DNA of 64,000 nt, taken from UBA9647 sp963739335 (lineage in GTDB: Bacteria; Bacteroidota; Ignavibacteria; UBA10030). The stretch is taken from the NCBI GenBank assembly GCA_963739335.1, contig CAVUAC010000044.1, positions 95,364 to 159,363 of the forward strand, in the 5' to 3' direction. This document shows positions 37,581 to 46,535 of the stretch, piece after piece. The notes under the pieces are model-generated. The model searched no databases and was not told the DNA's origin. It worked only from the letters and a program-made list of their open reading frames with translations. Numbering within the stretch: position 1 is the stretch's first letter; each line of letters begins with the position of its first letter. Made by a program: the position numbers and the translations under genes.

Positions 37581-37970
37581 ATGGGACAAACACAACTTCT
37601 GCTCATCATCTTGGGCGTGCTGCTCGTTGGAATCGCAATCTATGTTGGAGTCAGCTTGTTCCAAGCGAACACGATTGAGGATAGCCGAAACGCCATCATC
37701 ACCGATCTCCAACTCTTTGCGTCACGCGCCCGGGCGTATTATTGGAAACCATTGACGCAGGGAGGAGGCAACAAGAGCTTCAACGGGATTACGATCAAAA
37801 TGCTCTATCCGATGGTAGAGAACGTTAATGCCCGTTATTTCGTCGAGAGCGCTCATGACGCGGAGTGCACGATTACGGGTGTTGGTAAGATTGTCACAGG
37901 CAACGGAGATTCTGTTTGCGTCAAGATCAAGGTGGACGAGCTGCGGAACTTCATCATCATCGTCAATTAG
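37581..37970 (+). CDS. Pilin-like single-helix hypothetical protein
   Basis: 129 residues. A short polar start (MGQTQ) followed by a hydrophobic helix (LLLIILGVLLVGIAIYVGVS) that continues into an amphipathic helix (TIEDSRNAIITDLQLFASRA) and a small C-terminal beta domain with two cysteines, the shape of type IV pilin-like proteins. There is no classical prepilin GFTLxE site, so processing is uncertain. It sits just before yajQ (6-base gap) and amiC. I cannot assign a role. Confidence 0.65.
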   Translation: MGQTQLLLIILGVLLVGIAIYVGVSLFQANTIEDSRNAIITDLQLFASRARAYYWKPLTQGGGNKSFNGITIKMLYPMVENVNARYFVESAHDAECTITGVGKIVTGNGDSVCVKIKVDELRNFIIIVN

Positions 37971-37975
37971 GTGGC

Positions 37976-38474
37976 ATGGCCCAACAGAACTCCTTCGATG
38001 TCGTCTCCGAAGTTAACCTGCAGGAAGTCGACAACGCCGCTCAACCAAGCCCGCAAAGAAATCACTCAGCGTTATGACTTCAAAGACTCCAAAACGCTGA
38101 TCGATTTTAATCCAAAAGAGAAGCAGATCACCCTCCATACCATCGACGAGTTCCATCTCAAGTCCGCTGTCGACGTTCTTCAATCAAAGCTGGTCAAACG
38201 AGGCGTTTCACTGAAAGCACTCCGCTACGGGGCGGTAGAGCCCGCCGCGAGTTCCACCGTGCGCCAGAACATAACCCTCCTCGTTGGGATCGACAAAGAC
38301 GATGCCCGGGCAATTGTGAAAATGATCAAGGACTCGAGAATCAAGGTCCAAGCTCAGATCATGGATGACCAGGTTCGTGTGAGCGGCAAGAACAAGGATG
38401 ATTTGCAGGCTGTGATTCAGATGATTCGTGATGCTGATTTGTCGTTTCCGGTGCAATTTGTCAATTATCGATAG
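37976..38474 (+). CDS. yajQ: YajQ-family nucleotide-binding protein, frameshift
   Basis: YajQ proteins bind nucleotides; in Xanthomonas a homologue binds cyclic di-GMP and alters transcription. About 165 residues. ATG at 37976 opens the family start AQQNSFDVVSEVNLQEVDNA; one extra G near 38035 shifts the frame, and removing it gives DNALNQARKEITQRYDFKDS. Further marks: SKTLIDFN, GIDKDDARAIVKMIKDS, KVQAQIMDDQVRVSGKNKDD. The stop is directly followed by the amiC ATG, so translation is probably coupled. Confidence 0.92.
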
Positions 38475-40103
38475 ATGACGAAGACGCGTTCTCGCTTTTT
38501 CCCCGGGGCATTCCTGCTTCTCCTGCTTCTGATCATTTCCTCTTTTGCCCGCGCTGAGAGAATCACGATCCGGATTCAGCTCGGCGAACGCACTGCATCG
38601 TTGCGTGGGTATGACAGCTCCGGCGTTGTGTATGTTTCCGTTCGGGATTACGCCGCGGCTCTCGCGCTGCCTTCGTTCAACAACGCGGAGTGGAAAAAGA
38701 TTGAAATACGGTTGCCTGATTACCGCGTCAAGGTAACTGCTCGAACCCCTTTTCTTGTCATTACCAATGTAAACTCGGGCGCGCAATCCAACTATCAGCT
38801 GCAACAGAGTGTTCTTTTCATCGACAGTTTGTACTACGCCCCTGCCCTGCAGTTTGTCGAACTCCTTGAATACCTCTCCCCTTCAGGCGTCAAGCTTGTC
38901 ATCGGGACACGGCTCATCTCAAAGGAACCGGTGAGCGCAGGCCCCCGATTCGACATCACTGGCCTCGAACTTGAGGCTCGCGACAACGGATACCTCCTGA
39001 CGGTCAAAGCCAACAGAACACTCGGTAAGATTGAGGCATACATCACATCGGACAGCTGGGTAATCGTCACGATCGCTGATGCTGTTGCCGACACCATTGC
39101 ATTGGGCCGCTACAAAACTAACGACGTTATTCGCCGCGTCCTGATTTTCCAGTCTCCGACTTCAGTCCAATTGACGTTTCAGGTCTCGCCTGACATCGTC
39201 CAGGTGGACCCAATCGTTGACAACCAGACACAAAGCCTGATGCTTGCGCTTCACTCCCGCATTGCGCTGGAAAAAGCGGAGCTCGAACGGAAACAGCGGG
39301 AACAAGCCGAGCTCGAACGGAAGCAACAGGAGGAAAAGCGCGGCAAGATGTTGCAGAGTGCACGGAGTCGCGCCAAGCTCGATGTCATCGTGCTCGACGC
39401 CGGACATGGGGGCAAAGATCCAGGCACCATCGGCGTCACAGGGACCAGAGAGAAGGATGTCGCCCTGGGGATCGCCCTGAAACTCGGCAAGCTGATCAAG
39501 GATAGCCTCGACATCAAAGTCGTCTATACCCGATCGACCGACACGTTTGTGCCGCTCGATGAACGCGGCACGATTGCGAATGAAGCGGAGGGAAAGCTTT
39601 TCATCAGCATTCACTGCAACTCGACCGAGCGCAAGCCCTCCTCTGCCAACGGATTCGAGATCTACCTGCTGCGACCCGGTAAGACAGAGAGCGCAATTCA
39701 GGTAGCGCAAAAAGAAAACGACGCCATCAAGTTTGAGGACCACCCTGATCGGTACCCGGAGCTTACACCGGAGAGGTTCATTCTCGTCACGATGCGTCAA
39801 AGCGCGTTTGCAAGATACAGCGAAGAGTTTGCGGTGCGCGCTTCCGATATGATGGCACAGGAGCTCAAGATCCAGAACAGCGGTGTGAAGCAGGCCGGGT
39901 TTTATGTGCTCGTCGGAGCTTCCATGCCAAACGTGCTCGTCGAGACAGGCTATCTCTCGAATCGGCGTGAAGAAAAGGTATTGCGCACCGCGCAGGGGCA
40001 GAGAAAAATCGCTGAGGCACTCTTCCAAGGCATCAAGGAATACAAACCAACCTACGAGAAGGCGCTTCAGGAAGGGCAACCCGCAGAACCTCAAGGGAAT
40101 TAG
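38475..40103 (+). CDS. amiC: N-acetylmuramoyl-L-alanine amidase (AmiC-type, Amidase_3)
   Basis: Zinc amidase that cuts the lactyl-amide bond between MurNAc and the peptide stem, usually during daughter-cell separation. 542 residues: signal peptide (PGAFLLLLLLIISSFARA), an AMIN-like beta-rich region (about 30-255), a charged coiled coil of repeated AELERKQREQ units (about 263-295), then the catalytic domain. Zinc ligands: DAGHGGKDPG (His), GTREKDVAL (Glu), ISIHCNS (His); the catalytic Glu is in VLVETGYLSNRREE. The coiled coil may take the place of an EnvC/NlpD-type activator contact. Intact. Confidence 0.93.
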   Translation: MTKTRSRFFPGAFLLLLLLIISSFARAERITIRIQLGERTASLRGYDSSGVVYVSVRDYAAALALPSFNNAEWKKIEIRLPDYRVKVTARTPFLVITNVNSGAQSNYQLQQSVLFIDSLYYAPALQFVELLEYLSPSGVKLVIGTRLISKEPVSAGPRFDITGLELEARDNGYLLTVKANRTLGKIEAYITSDSWVIVTIADAVADTIALGRYKTNDVIRRVLIFQSPTSVQLTFQVSPDIVQVDPIVDNQTQSLMLALHSRIALEKAELERKQREQAELERKQQEEKRGKMLQSARSRAKLDVIVLDAGHGGKDPGTIGVTGTREKDVALGIALKLGKLIKDSLDIKVVYTRSTDTFVPLDERGTIANEAEGKLFISIHCNSTERKPSSANGFEIYLLRPGKTESAIQVAQKENDAIKFEDHPDRYPELTPERFILVTMRQSAFARYSEEFAVRASDMMAQELKIQNSGVKQAGFYVLVGASMPNVLVETGYLSNRREEKVLRTAQGQRKIAEALFQGIKEYKPTYEKALQEGQPAEPQGN

Positions 40104-40165
40104 TCAACCGGCACACCGCGAACCTCCTCGATCTTTCTCTATCCTCATCCCTCTGCAATTTTTGA

Positions 40166-41185
40166 ATAACACCCAGCCTTATCGCTCGACGCGCCCCGGG
40201 CAGCTCGTACAATCTTGTGCTCAGCAGGCTATCGGACCTCAGCGGAAACGTCATACCCTCAACGAAACTAACCTTCTCCGTTGCCCCTACGCAATTTCAG
40301 TACACCACGATAGAAGACTTCAGTTCAACGGCGAATTCCTGGTACCAGCCAATCACGAGCAACAGCACGGCGGGAATTGACAGCGCTTCGTTCTTCTGGG
40401 ATTCTGCGGTGACTCTGCGCATCCTCCCCTCCAATTACGGCTCTGGCCGACTGATGTACCACTGGAAAACGGGATCAACCGACTGGCTCATACGCGAGCA
40501 CTTGAATGGCAGGCCCGGCCGCTCGGTCCAATGGACCAAACGAGGCACGAGGCTGCAGGTTTATCTGTACGGCGACGGAAGTGGAACGCTCTTTCGATTC
40601 GCGGTTGACGACAGTGTCGATTCTTTTCCCAGTGGCAATTCGCCGAATCATGAGGTTAGCCTTTGGACAAAGATCGATTGGGTCGGATGGCGATTAGTGG
40701 AATGGAATCTCGAAGATGATTCAGGGAGCTCCTGGGTCAGGAACGGCAAGCTTGAGGGAACGATGCGGTTCGACAGTTTTCAGTTGCGGTATGTCTCCGG
40801 AAAGGTCTACTTTGCTCAGCTTCAAATCGCCAAAGGGACGCCAACGGCTGTCGAACCGCCCATCACTGCTGTCCCTTATTCGTTCGAGCTTCAGCAAAAC
40901 TATCCTAATCCTTTCTCCGCCAGAGGCGGATCGGCCTTTGGCGGAAATCCAACGACGAATATCCAATATGGAATATCGAATTTTGAACCTGTCTCACTGA
41001 AGGTGTTCGATATGCTTGGGAGAGAGGTCGCAACGCTCGTGAACGAAATGAGCCAACCTGGTGTGCATACTGTCCAGTGGGATGGGAAAAATGATCGCGG
41101 TGAACCGGTCTCGTCAGGAATCTACCTCTATCATTTGAGGGCAAGCTCTTCAGTCACGACGAGGAAGATGGTCCTCTTGAGATAG
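40166..41185 (+). CDS. 5'-truncated secreted protein with type IX sorting domain
   Basis: The frame is open from 40166 but has no signal peptide and no start before a GTG at 40217, and it begins inside a beta-rich domain (SYNLVLSRLSDLSGNVIPST), so the front of the gene is missing. The visible part is a beta-sandwich-like region (FQYTTIEDFSSTANSWYQPI, then WVGWRLVEWNLEDDSGSSWV) resembling carbohydrate-binding modules. It ends in a type IX sorting domain (SFELQQNYPNPF, VFDMLGREVATLVNE, GIYLYHLRASSS, KMVLLR). The sorting domain carries a ten-codon insertion (40916-40945). Without a signal peptide it cannot be exported as it stands; likely a remnant. Confidence 0.7.
   Translation: MTPSLIARRAPGSSYNLVLSRLSDLSGNVIPSTKLTFSVAPTQFQYTTIEDFSSTANSWYQPITSNSTAGIDSASFFWDSAVTLRILPSNYGSGRLMYHWKTGSTDWLIREHLNGRPGRSVQWTKRGTRLQVYLYGDGSGTLFRFAVDDSVDSFPSGNSPNHEVSLWTKIDWVGWRLVEWNLEDDSGSSWVRNGKLEGTMRFDSFQLRYVSGKVYFAQLQIAKGTPTAVEPPITAVPYSFELQQNYPNPFSARGGSAFGGNPTTNIQYGISNFEPVSLKVFDMLGREVATLVNEMSQPGVHTVQWDGKNDRGEPVSSGIYLYHLRASSSVTTRKMVLLR
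40916..40945. repeat. 30-base palindrome inserted in frame in a sorting domain
   Basis: A near-perfect 30-base palindrome (TCCGCCA at one end, TGGCGGA at the other, two mismatched pairs) that adds exactly ten codons, SARGGSAFGG, between NPF and NPTT of the conserved NPFNPTT motif. Confidence 0.7.
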
Positions 41186-41206
41186 ACCCCCTGCGCTTCA
41201 AGACAC

Positions 41207-41238
41207 AAAGGCCCGACGCCCATCAGCGCCGGGCCTTT
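41207..41238. terminator. Bidirectional terminator
   Basis: AAAGGCCCG, 14-base loop, CGGGCCTTT between the convergent secreted-protein remnant and the Nramp gene. Confidence 0.7.
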
Positions 41239-41271
41239 CACTTTCCCCGTCTTTGTCTCTCGTCTCACGCC

Positions 41272-43143
41272 TTACTGCACGACCAATACCGGTACCGCAA
41301 TTCCGTGGCGCACCTTCGACACCGATGTCCCGAAGAAGACATCCTTCAATCCGCGATGACCGTGGCCGCCCATCACCAATAGATCGATGCCGTGCTCGCG
41401 GGAGAGCTTGATGAGCCCTTGAGGGACGTGCCCGTAGGCAAGGGCTGTACCGGTTTCTACGCCGGTCTTCCGGATTTGCTCCGCAAGGGCTTCAATTTGT
41501 TCCTTATCATGGCGGGCTTCATCATCATACGCCTCGGAGCCAAAGAGCTGCCCACCGACTCCCTCAACGACATGGAACAGCGTCAACGAAGCACCATAGC
41601 CCTTCGCCAGAGTTTGTGCATGCGAAAGGACTTTTGAGTCCACAGCGCTGTAATCGATCGCAACGCCGATCTTCGAGAACCGCTGCGGGACCAGCACGAT
41701 CTTCTCCGGCAGAGGAGGCGCGGGCTTTCTCCAGAACTTCCATGACTTTGGCAGGCAAATGTAGACCTGCAGCAATGCTGCCGCCACTGCAATGGGTACC
41801 AACGTGGCCCAGAGCCAGATAGCGTAGGGACCAGACGCTGCGATCCAGTCCGAGATTTGATCGACAATGAGTATTGAGTTCAGCACAGCGATGGTTCCGG
41901 CAACAATCCAGGCAAGCACCTTCACCCACAATTTGTTGACGAAGACTCCCATGATTTGCCTGTCGCTCGTGAAGCGTATCAAGGGCAATACGGCAAACGG
42001 GAGCTGCAAACTGAGAATAACCTGGCTGAGAATCAACAGGCCATAAGAGCCATGCTCGCCCTTCCACGAAATCACGGCGACGGCAGGCACAATCGCGAGG
42101 AGGCGCGTCATCAGACGACGGAGGAAGGGCCTGATGCGTAACTTAAGAAATCCTTCCATCACAATCTGCCCGGCGAGCGTCCCCGTCAATGTCGAGCTTT
42201 GTCCGGCCGCGATCAGAGCGATGCCAAAGAGCGTCCCCGCCAGAGCTGTACCAAGCAGAGGATCAAGCAGTTCGTGCGCCTGCTGAATCTGTGTCACGAC
42301 AATGCCTCGGGTATAGAACACAGCCGCGGAGACAATCAGAATCGCTGCGTTCACGAAGAAGGCTCCGTTCAACGCAATGGCCGTGTCAAGGAAATTGAAT
42401 TTGCACGCTATCCGCTTGCTCTCCTCTGTGTTTCCAACGATGCGCGTCTGGACGAGAGCGGAATGGAGGTAGAGATTGTGGGGCATAACCGTTGCCCCGA
42501 GAATTCCAATCGCAACATACAGACTTTGTGAGTTGAGATGTGGGACGAAGCCGGTAACCACCTCGGCCCACGCAGGTTTTGCCAGGAATACTTCGATGAT
42601 GAAGCTGATACCAATGACGGAGATAAGCATCAGAATCACCGCTTCCATCCTTCGTATTCCATATTGCTGGATGGCGAGAAGCAGCAGCGTGTCGAAACCC
42701 GTGAGAATGACACCGTAGACCAGCGGGAGTCTGAAGAGCAGGTTCAACCCAATAGCAGTCCCCAGGACCTCTGCAAGATCACAGGCTGCAATGGCAATCT
42801 CACACAGGAACCACAGAACGTAGGATACGGGCCGTGGATAGTTGTCGCGGCAAGCCTGCGCCAGATCCCGACCGGTGACGATTCCCATGCGCGCGGAGAG
42901 CGTCTGCAGAAGAACCGCCATGAGGTTCGACATGAGCAGTACCCAAATGAGCTGGTATGCGAACCTAGCACCCCCCTCAAGATCCGTCGCCCAGTTTCCC
43001 GGATCCATATAGCCGACGCTGACCAGATACGCCGGTCCGACAAACGCAAGCAGCCGCTTGATGAACCCAGCCGACAGCGGAACCGAGACAGTCCGATGAA
43101 CATCTGCCAGCGAGACGCCGGGTTGTTCTGGCCGCCGACTCAT
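41272..43143 (-). CDS. mntH: Nramp-family divalent metal transporter fused to a universal stress protein domain
   Basis: Nramp proteins import Mn2+ or Fe2+ with protons. 623 residues: Nramp domain about 1-460 with eleven or so helices, metal ligands in TM1 (GYMDPGNWATD) and TM6 (ATVMPHNLYLHS), the latter keeping the Met that favours Mn/Fe. After a linker (WRKPAPPLPEKI) a UspA domain fills residues about 480-623: KIGVAIDYSAVDSKVLSHAQ, VMGGHGHRGLKDVFFGTSVS with the ATP-binding GX2GX9G(S/T) pattern, and VPVLVVQ. The Usp part would face the cytoplasm and could sense ATP or stress to gate transport. The frame is intact across the junction, so the fusion is not an artefact of an indel. The leader contains CTCGCTC...GAGCGAG (about 43200-43227), a possible hairpin. 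Confidence 0.93.
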   Translation of the reverse strand: MSRRPEQPGVSLADVHRTVSVPLSAGFIKRLLAFVGPAYLVSVGYMDPGNWATDLEGGARFAYQLIWVLLMSNLMAVLLQTLSARMGIVTGRDLAQACRDNYPRPVSYVLWFLCEIAIAACDLAEVLGTAIGLNLLFRLPLVYGVILTGFDTLLLLAIQQYGIRRMEAVILMLISVIGISFIIEVFLAKPAWAEVVTGFVPHLNSQSLYVAIGILGATVMPHNLYLHSALVQTRIVGNTEESKRIACKFNFLDTAIALNGAFFVNAAILIVSAAVFYTRGIVVTQIQQAHELLDPLLGTALAGTLFGIALIAAGQSSTLTGTLAGQIVMEGFLKLRIRPFLRRLMTRLLAIVPAVAVISWKGEHGSYGLLILSQVILSLQLPFAVLPLIRFTSDRQIMGVFVNKLWVKVLAWIVAGTIAVLNSILIVDQISDWIAASGPYAIWLWATLVPIAVAAALLQVYICLPKSWKFWRKPAPPLPEKIVLVPQRFSKIGVAIDYSAVDSKVLSHAQTLAKGYGASLTLFHVVEGVGGQLFGSEAYDDEARHDKEQIEALAEQIRKTGVETGTALAYGHVPQGLIKLSREHGIDLLVMGGHGHRGLKDVFFGTSVSKVRHGIAVPVLVVQ

Positions 43144-43317
43144 GGCGTTCGACCCGATAACGATAACCCTAACACATGGAGTCCTTTCTGCTCAAAACCT
43201 CGCTCAGGTTTTAAATATAGAGCGAGGCAACTGGAGAATCAATACACTCTGGATGTTCCGACCCTGACTCCTCTGGAGCCTGATCGATGCTCCATGAGTG
43301 CGAATATCGGTCAGACC

Positions 43318-43347
43318 TTGTTTCTCTGATAACTTTCTCTATATTCA
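43318..43347 (+). promoter_or_regulatory. Promoter for the response regulator-kinase
   Basis: TTG at 43318-43320, 19 bases, TATATTCA at 43340-43347, 25 bases before the start codon. Confidence 0.5.
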
Positions 43348-43372
43348 TAAAAAGGTTCACGGATAGAGGCAG

Positions 43373-44467
43373 GTGCTCGTGGCAAAGATATTAGTCATCG
43401 ATGATGATCACTCGGTGTGCGAGATGATCGCCTCGTCGCTGAAGCTCGAGGGGTTTGAGGCTCTTCAGGCTTTTGACGGCGTCGAAGGAGTGGAAGCAGC
43501 CCGCAGACACGCGCCGGACCTGATCATTTGCGACATCCTCATGCCCAATCTCGACGGTTTTGACACCCTGAAGGCGCTTCGCGATGATCCTGCAACGGCG
43601 ACGATTCCGTTCGTCTTCCTGACAGGACAGGGAACCAAAGCCAATTTGCGCCAGGGTATGGAACTTGGTGCGGATGATTTCCTGACGAAACCCGTGATGA
43701 TACCGGAGCTCGTTGCCGCCATTCACACTCGTCTTCAGAAACGGCAACTTCTCCTGCAAGAAACCGAGCGCAAGCTCGATGAGTTCCGTGTCAACCTCAG
43801 CCTTTCGCTACCTCACGAAATCCGGACACCGCTGAGCGGCATCATTGGTTTTGCTGAGGTCCTCCGCGACGATGGCTCGACCCTTCAGCCCCGGGAAATC
43901 TCCGAGATGGCGACCATCATCTTGAAATCTGCAACACGCCTGGGTCATCTCGTTGAGAATTTCCTGACCTATGCCCAGCTTCAGATCCTCGCCGCAAGTC
44001 CGAACAAGAAGGCATTCGTCGGCAAGGAAATAACCATGATGTTGAACCTCCACATTGAAGAGATTGCGGAGAAAAAAGCGAAAGAGTACGAGCGCCCGCA
44101 GGACATACATTTGAAGCTTGAAGGCGCGGAGGCTGCAATTTCAATTCAGACCATCAAGCGTATCGTGGAAGAAATCGTCGACAATGCTTTCAAATTTTCC
44201 CGTCCGGGCACGCCCATTAACCTCACCACGCAACAAGCGGACCATCTCTGGATCATGATAGTGCAAGATCGAGGATCCGGCATGGATGCGAAGTACATCG
44301 CTCAAATCGGGGCCTACAAGCAGTTCGAGCGCAAGACCCGTGAGCAGCAAGGCTCCGGTTTAGGCCTGGCAATTGCGAAGACGATGACAGAGCTCTACGG
44401 CGGAACGTTCTCGATTAAGAGCGAAGTCGGAACGGGTACGACTGTCACGGTTCAGCTTCCGACGTAA
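43373..44467 (+). CDS. Soluble response regulator-histidine kinase hybrid
   Basis: 364 residues with the receiver first: AKILVIDDDHSV, acceptor Asp in LIICDILMPNLDG, Lys in FLTKPVMIPE (about 1-120). A short coiled linker leads to HisKA (LSLSLPHEIRTPLSGIIGFA, His near 145) and an HATPase domain (VEEIVDNAFKFSRPGTPINL, VQDRGSGM, GSGLGLAIAKTM). No membrane segment. An N-terminal receiver directly coupled to a kinase is typical of relay proteins that take phosphate from a membrane sensor. GTG at 43373 or 43379 is the start; AGAGGCAGG precedes both. Confidence 0.9.
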   Translation: MLVAKILVIDDDHSVCEMIASSLKLEGFEALQAFDGVEGVEAARRHAPDLIICDILMPNLDGFDTLKALRDDPATATIPFVFLTGQGTKANLRQGMELGADDFLTKPVMIPELVAAIHTRLQKRQLLLQETERKLDEFRVNLSLSLPHEIRTPLSGIIGFAEVLRDDGSTLQPREISEMATIILKSATRLGHLVENFLTYAQLQILAASPNKKAFVGKEITMMLNLHIEEIAEKKAKEYERPQDIHLKLEGAEAAISIQTIKRIVEEIVDNAFKFSRPGTPINLTTQQADHLWIMIVQDRGSGMDAKYIAQIGAYKQFERKTREQQGSGLGLAIAKTMTELYGGTFSIKSEVGTGTTVTVQLPT

Positions 44468-44490
44468 AGACCCCCGCGCCTCACTTCCCA

Positions 44491-45231
44491 TCATTTTGTC
44501 TTTGGCGCGTCCTCGCGTCGCTGGAAGATCTCGTCTGAGAGTCCGACGTTGACCTTGTAGTCGAGATACTTGACCGTGATGCTTCCGCTGCGACTCGGCC
44601 GCTGCCGCATTTCCTCGAATTGTGGCGCCGGCATATCAAGATCAAACTGCCTCTGCAGCGTGTCACGCGCCATGACTTCAAAGGAGGCCTTCATCGTCTG
44701 CGGGAGCCAGTGACTGCCGGCCTGAAGAGCATACGTGAAGGCGAGCCGAAGAACCCGACCCTGATACGGAACCGTCTCCAGCCTCGAGATTGTCCACGTG
44801 GACGGATCGACCCAAAGTTGCAGCTTGCTCGGCCTGACTTTCGGCTCCTTCGCCTTCAGCTCCAGCTTCGTGAGCTTTTTTCCTTCGAAGATTTCGTCCC
44901 CCGCCATCGCAGGATTGTAGCGCTCAAGCAGCACAGCCGGATTCAACACAATTCCTTCCCGGGGAAGCATGACGAAGTTTGCAGAGGTGAAATGCACCTT
45001 GTCTGGTTTCTTGAAGTACATCGTCGCCGTCATTTTTGGAACGCGCAGGCGCTCCATATCAACGTTGGCTTCGATCGTCACGACGAAATCCTGGACACCT
45101 TCAAAGCCTCTCCCGACGTTTTGCAGCACCGCCAATGCGGAGGACTCTCTGGCATTTGTCTGGGCCAGCGCTGAGGAGACAAAAAGCCAGAAGAGGAGGA
45201 CAACAAAGACTGAGTAGATGCGATGCATCAC
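44491..45231 (-). CDS. LolA-like outer-membrane lipoprotein-sorting protein
   Basis: 246 residues with signal peptide IYSVFVVLLFWLFVSSALAQ, so periplasmic. The half-barrel pattern of the LolA/RseB fold can be followed: DFVVTIEANVDMERLRVPKM, ATMYFKKPDKVHF, KLQLWVDPSTWTISRLETVP, GSHWLPQTMKASFEV, ITVKYLDYKVNVGLSDEIFQ. Whether it carries lipoproteins or another lipid is not decidable. It overlaps the POT transporter by ATGA. Confidence 0.8.
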   Translation of the reverse strand: MMHRIYSVFVVLLFWLFVSSALAQTNARESSALAVLQNVGRGFEGVQDFVVTIEANVDMERLRVPKMTATMYFKKPDKVHFTSANFVMLPREGIVLNPAVLLERYNPAMAGDEIFEGKKLTKLELKAKEPKVRPSKLQLWVDPSTWTISRLETVPYQGRVLRLAFTYALQAGSHWLPQTMKASFEVMARDTLQRQFDLDMPAPQFEEMRQRPSRSGSITVKYLDYKVNVGLSDEIFQRREDAPKTK

Positions 45232-46502
45232 GCCCCCTGCTTCGCTTCCTGGCGGCGAACAACAACATTATAGAACCACATCAAAAATGTTCCCCCTACA
45301 CCAATTCCGATGAGAGCAAACCACACGTACTCGGGTTTACCAACCTCTTTAGATCTTTGATACAGCCAGCCACCAATTGGGTCGCCAACGAATCGCGCAA
45401 TTGCGATGGGAAGGAATGCGTACCCTTGGAACAATCCCTGCTGGCCCGGAGGCGCAATTTCTGAAATATACTCGTAGTAGCGCGGCGCCTGCGTCATCTC
45501 GCCAATGGCAAATGCTACGATGCCCGCACCGATGGTGAAGACGCTTGGATAAATGCCGATGATGATCCAAATCAGGCTCGACATCGCAAAGCCCAGCAGA
45601 ATTGCATTTGGCGTCTTGATGTTTTTCGTCAGACGGTTAATCGGAATTTGAAGAAGGATAATAGCTCCTGCCCCCGCCCACGACTGAAGGATTTCGTAGG
45701 GGTAATTCCTGTTGATGTAATCCGTGACATAGTAGGGGATGATGATGTATTCCTGCCAGAAAACGATCCAATACAATGAATAGATGAGAAGAAAGATCAT
45801 GAACTTGAAATTCCCCAGAACGACGAAGAGATTCGTAATCTTCTTGCCGAGCGATTCTTCGACTACCGTTTTCTCTGACCGGACTTCCTTGTACAACATC
45901 AGATTCACGATGATCATCGCAAAACAACTGAGCGACGACACCAAATACACGAACTCGTTACCGAAACTGTCGCGGACGAAGTAAGCGATGGTCGGCCCTA
46001 TCATCGCGCCGACGTTGACGAGCCAGTAGTAAATAGCAAACCCCAATGATTTCGACTCAGGCGTCGTCGTAACAGCGACCGTCCCCAGCACGGAAGGCTT
46101 GATGAAGGATCCGCCAAAAGCGGTCAGCACGAGAAATGCGACAAGCAGCCAGTATTGCGGCGTGCTGCCATAGATGCCGGAGAACGCAGACATGCCCATC
46201 GATCCAATAAGAAAGTACCCAAGGGCAAGGATGGAAAATGCGATATTGAACGCCCGGCGGAATCCCCATTTGTCCGCAAGAGTTCCACCCAGAATCGGCA
46301 GAAGATAGAGCAAGCCTCCGAATATGCCGGACAACTGGCCGGCTTCTGCCTCTGTGAAGCCGAGCTTGTTACGCATGTAGATCATGAAAACGATCTGTTG
46401 TCCATAGTACGCCAATCGCTCAAACAGCTCCATGCCATTTGCTACCCAGAAGGGTGGATGGAAACCTTCTCGGACTCTTTGTAGGCTAGCTCGGATATCC
46501 AC
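45228..46502 (-). CDS. MFS transporter, POT/PTR oligopeptide-type
   Basis: 424 residues, about twelve helices. The first helix carries ANGMELFERLAYYGQQ, the ExxER[FL]xYYG signature of proton-coupled peptide transporters, and the following loop has LPILGGTLADKWGFRRAF (MFS motif A). FAIYYWLVNVGAMIGPTIA agrees with POT helix 4. The loop between the halves is short and the usual two extra helices are absent. Peptide import is the likely role, fitting the amidases and peptidases nearby only loosely. Confidence 0.85.
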   Translation of the reverse strand: MDIRASLQRVREGFHPPFWVANGMELFERLAYYGQQIVFMIYMRNKLGFTEAEAGQLSGIFGGLLYLLPILGGTLADKWGFRRAFNIAFSILALGYFLIGSMGMSAFSGIYGSTPQYWLLVAFLVLTAFGGSFIKPSVLGTVAVTTTPESKSLGFAIYYWLVNVGAMIGPTIAYFVRDSFGNEFVYLVSSLSCFAMIIVNLMLYKEVRSEKTVVEESLGKKITNLFVVLGNFKFMIFLLIYSLYWIVFWQEYIIIPYYVTDYINRNYPYEILQSWAGAGAIILLQIPINRLTKNIKTPNAILLGFAMSSLIWIIIGIYPSVFTIGAGIVAFAIGEMTQAPRYYEYISEIAPPGQQGLFQGYAFLPIAIARFVGDPIGGWLYQRSKEVGKPEYVWFALIGIGVGGTFLMWFYNVVVRRQEAKQGA

Positions 46503-46535
46503 AGGTGCTCCTTTTTTGATGATAGGAAAGACTCA

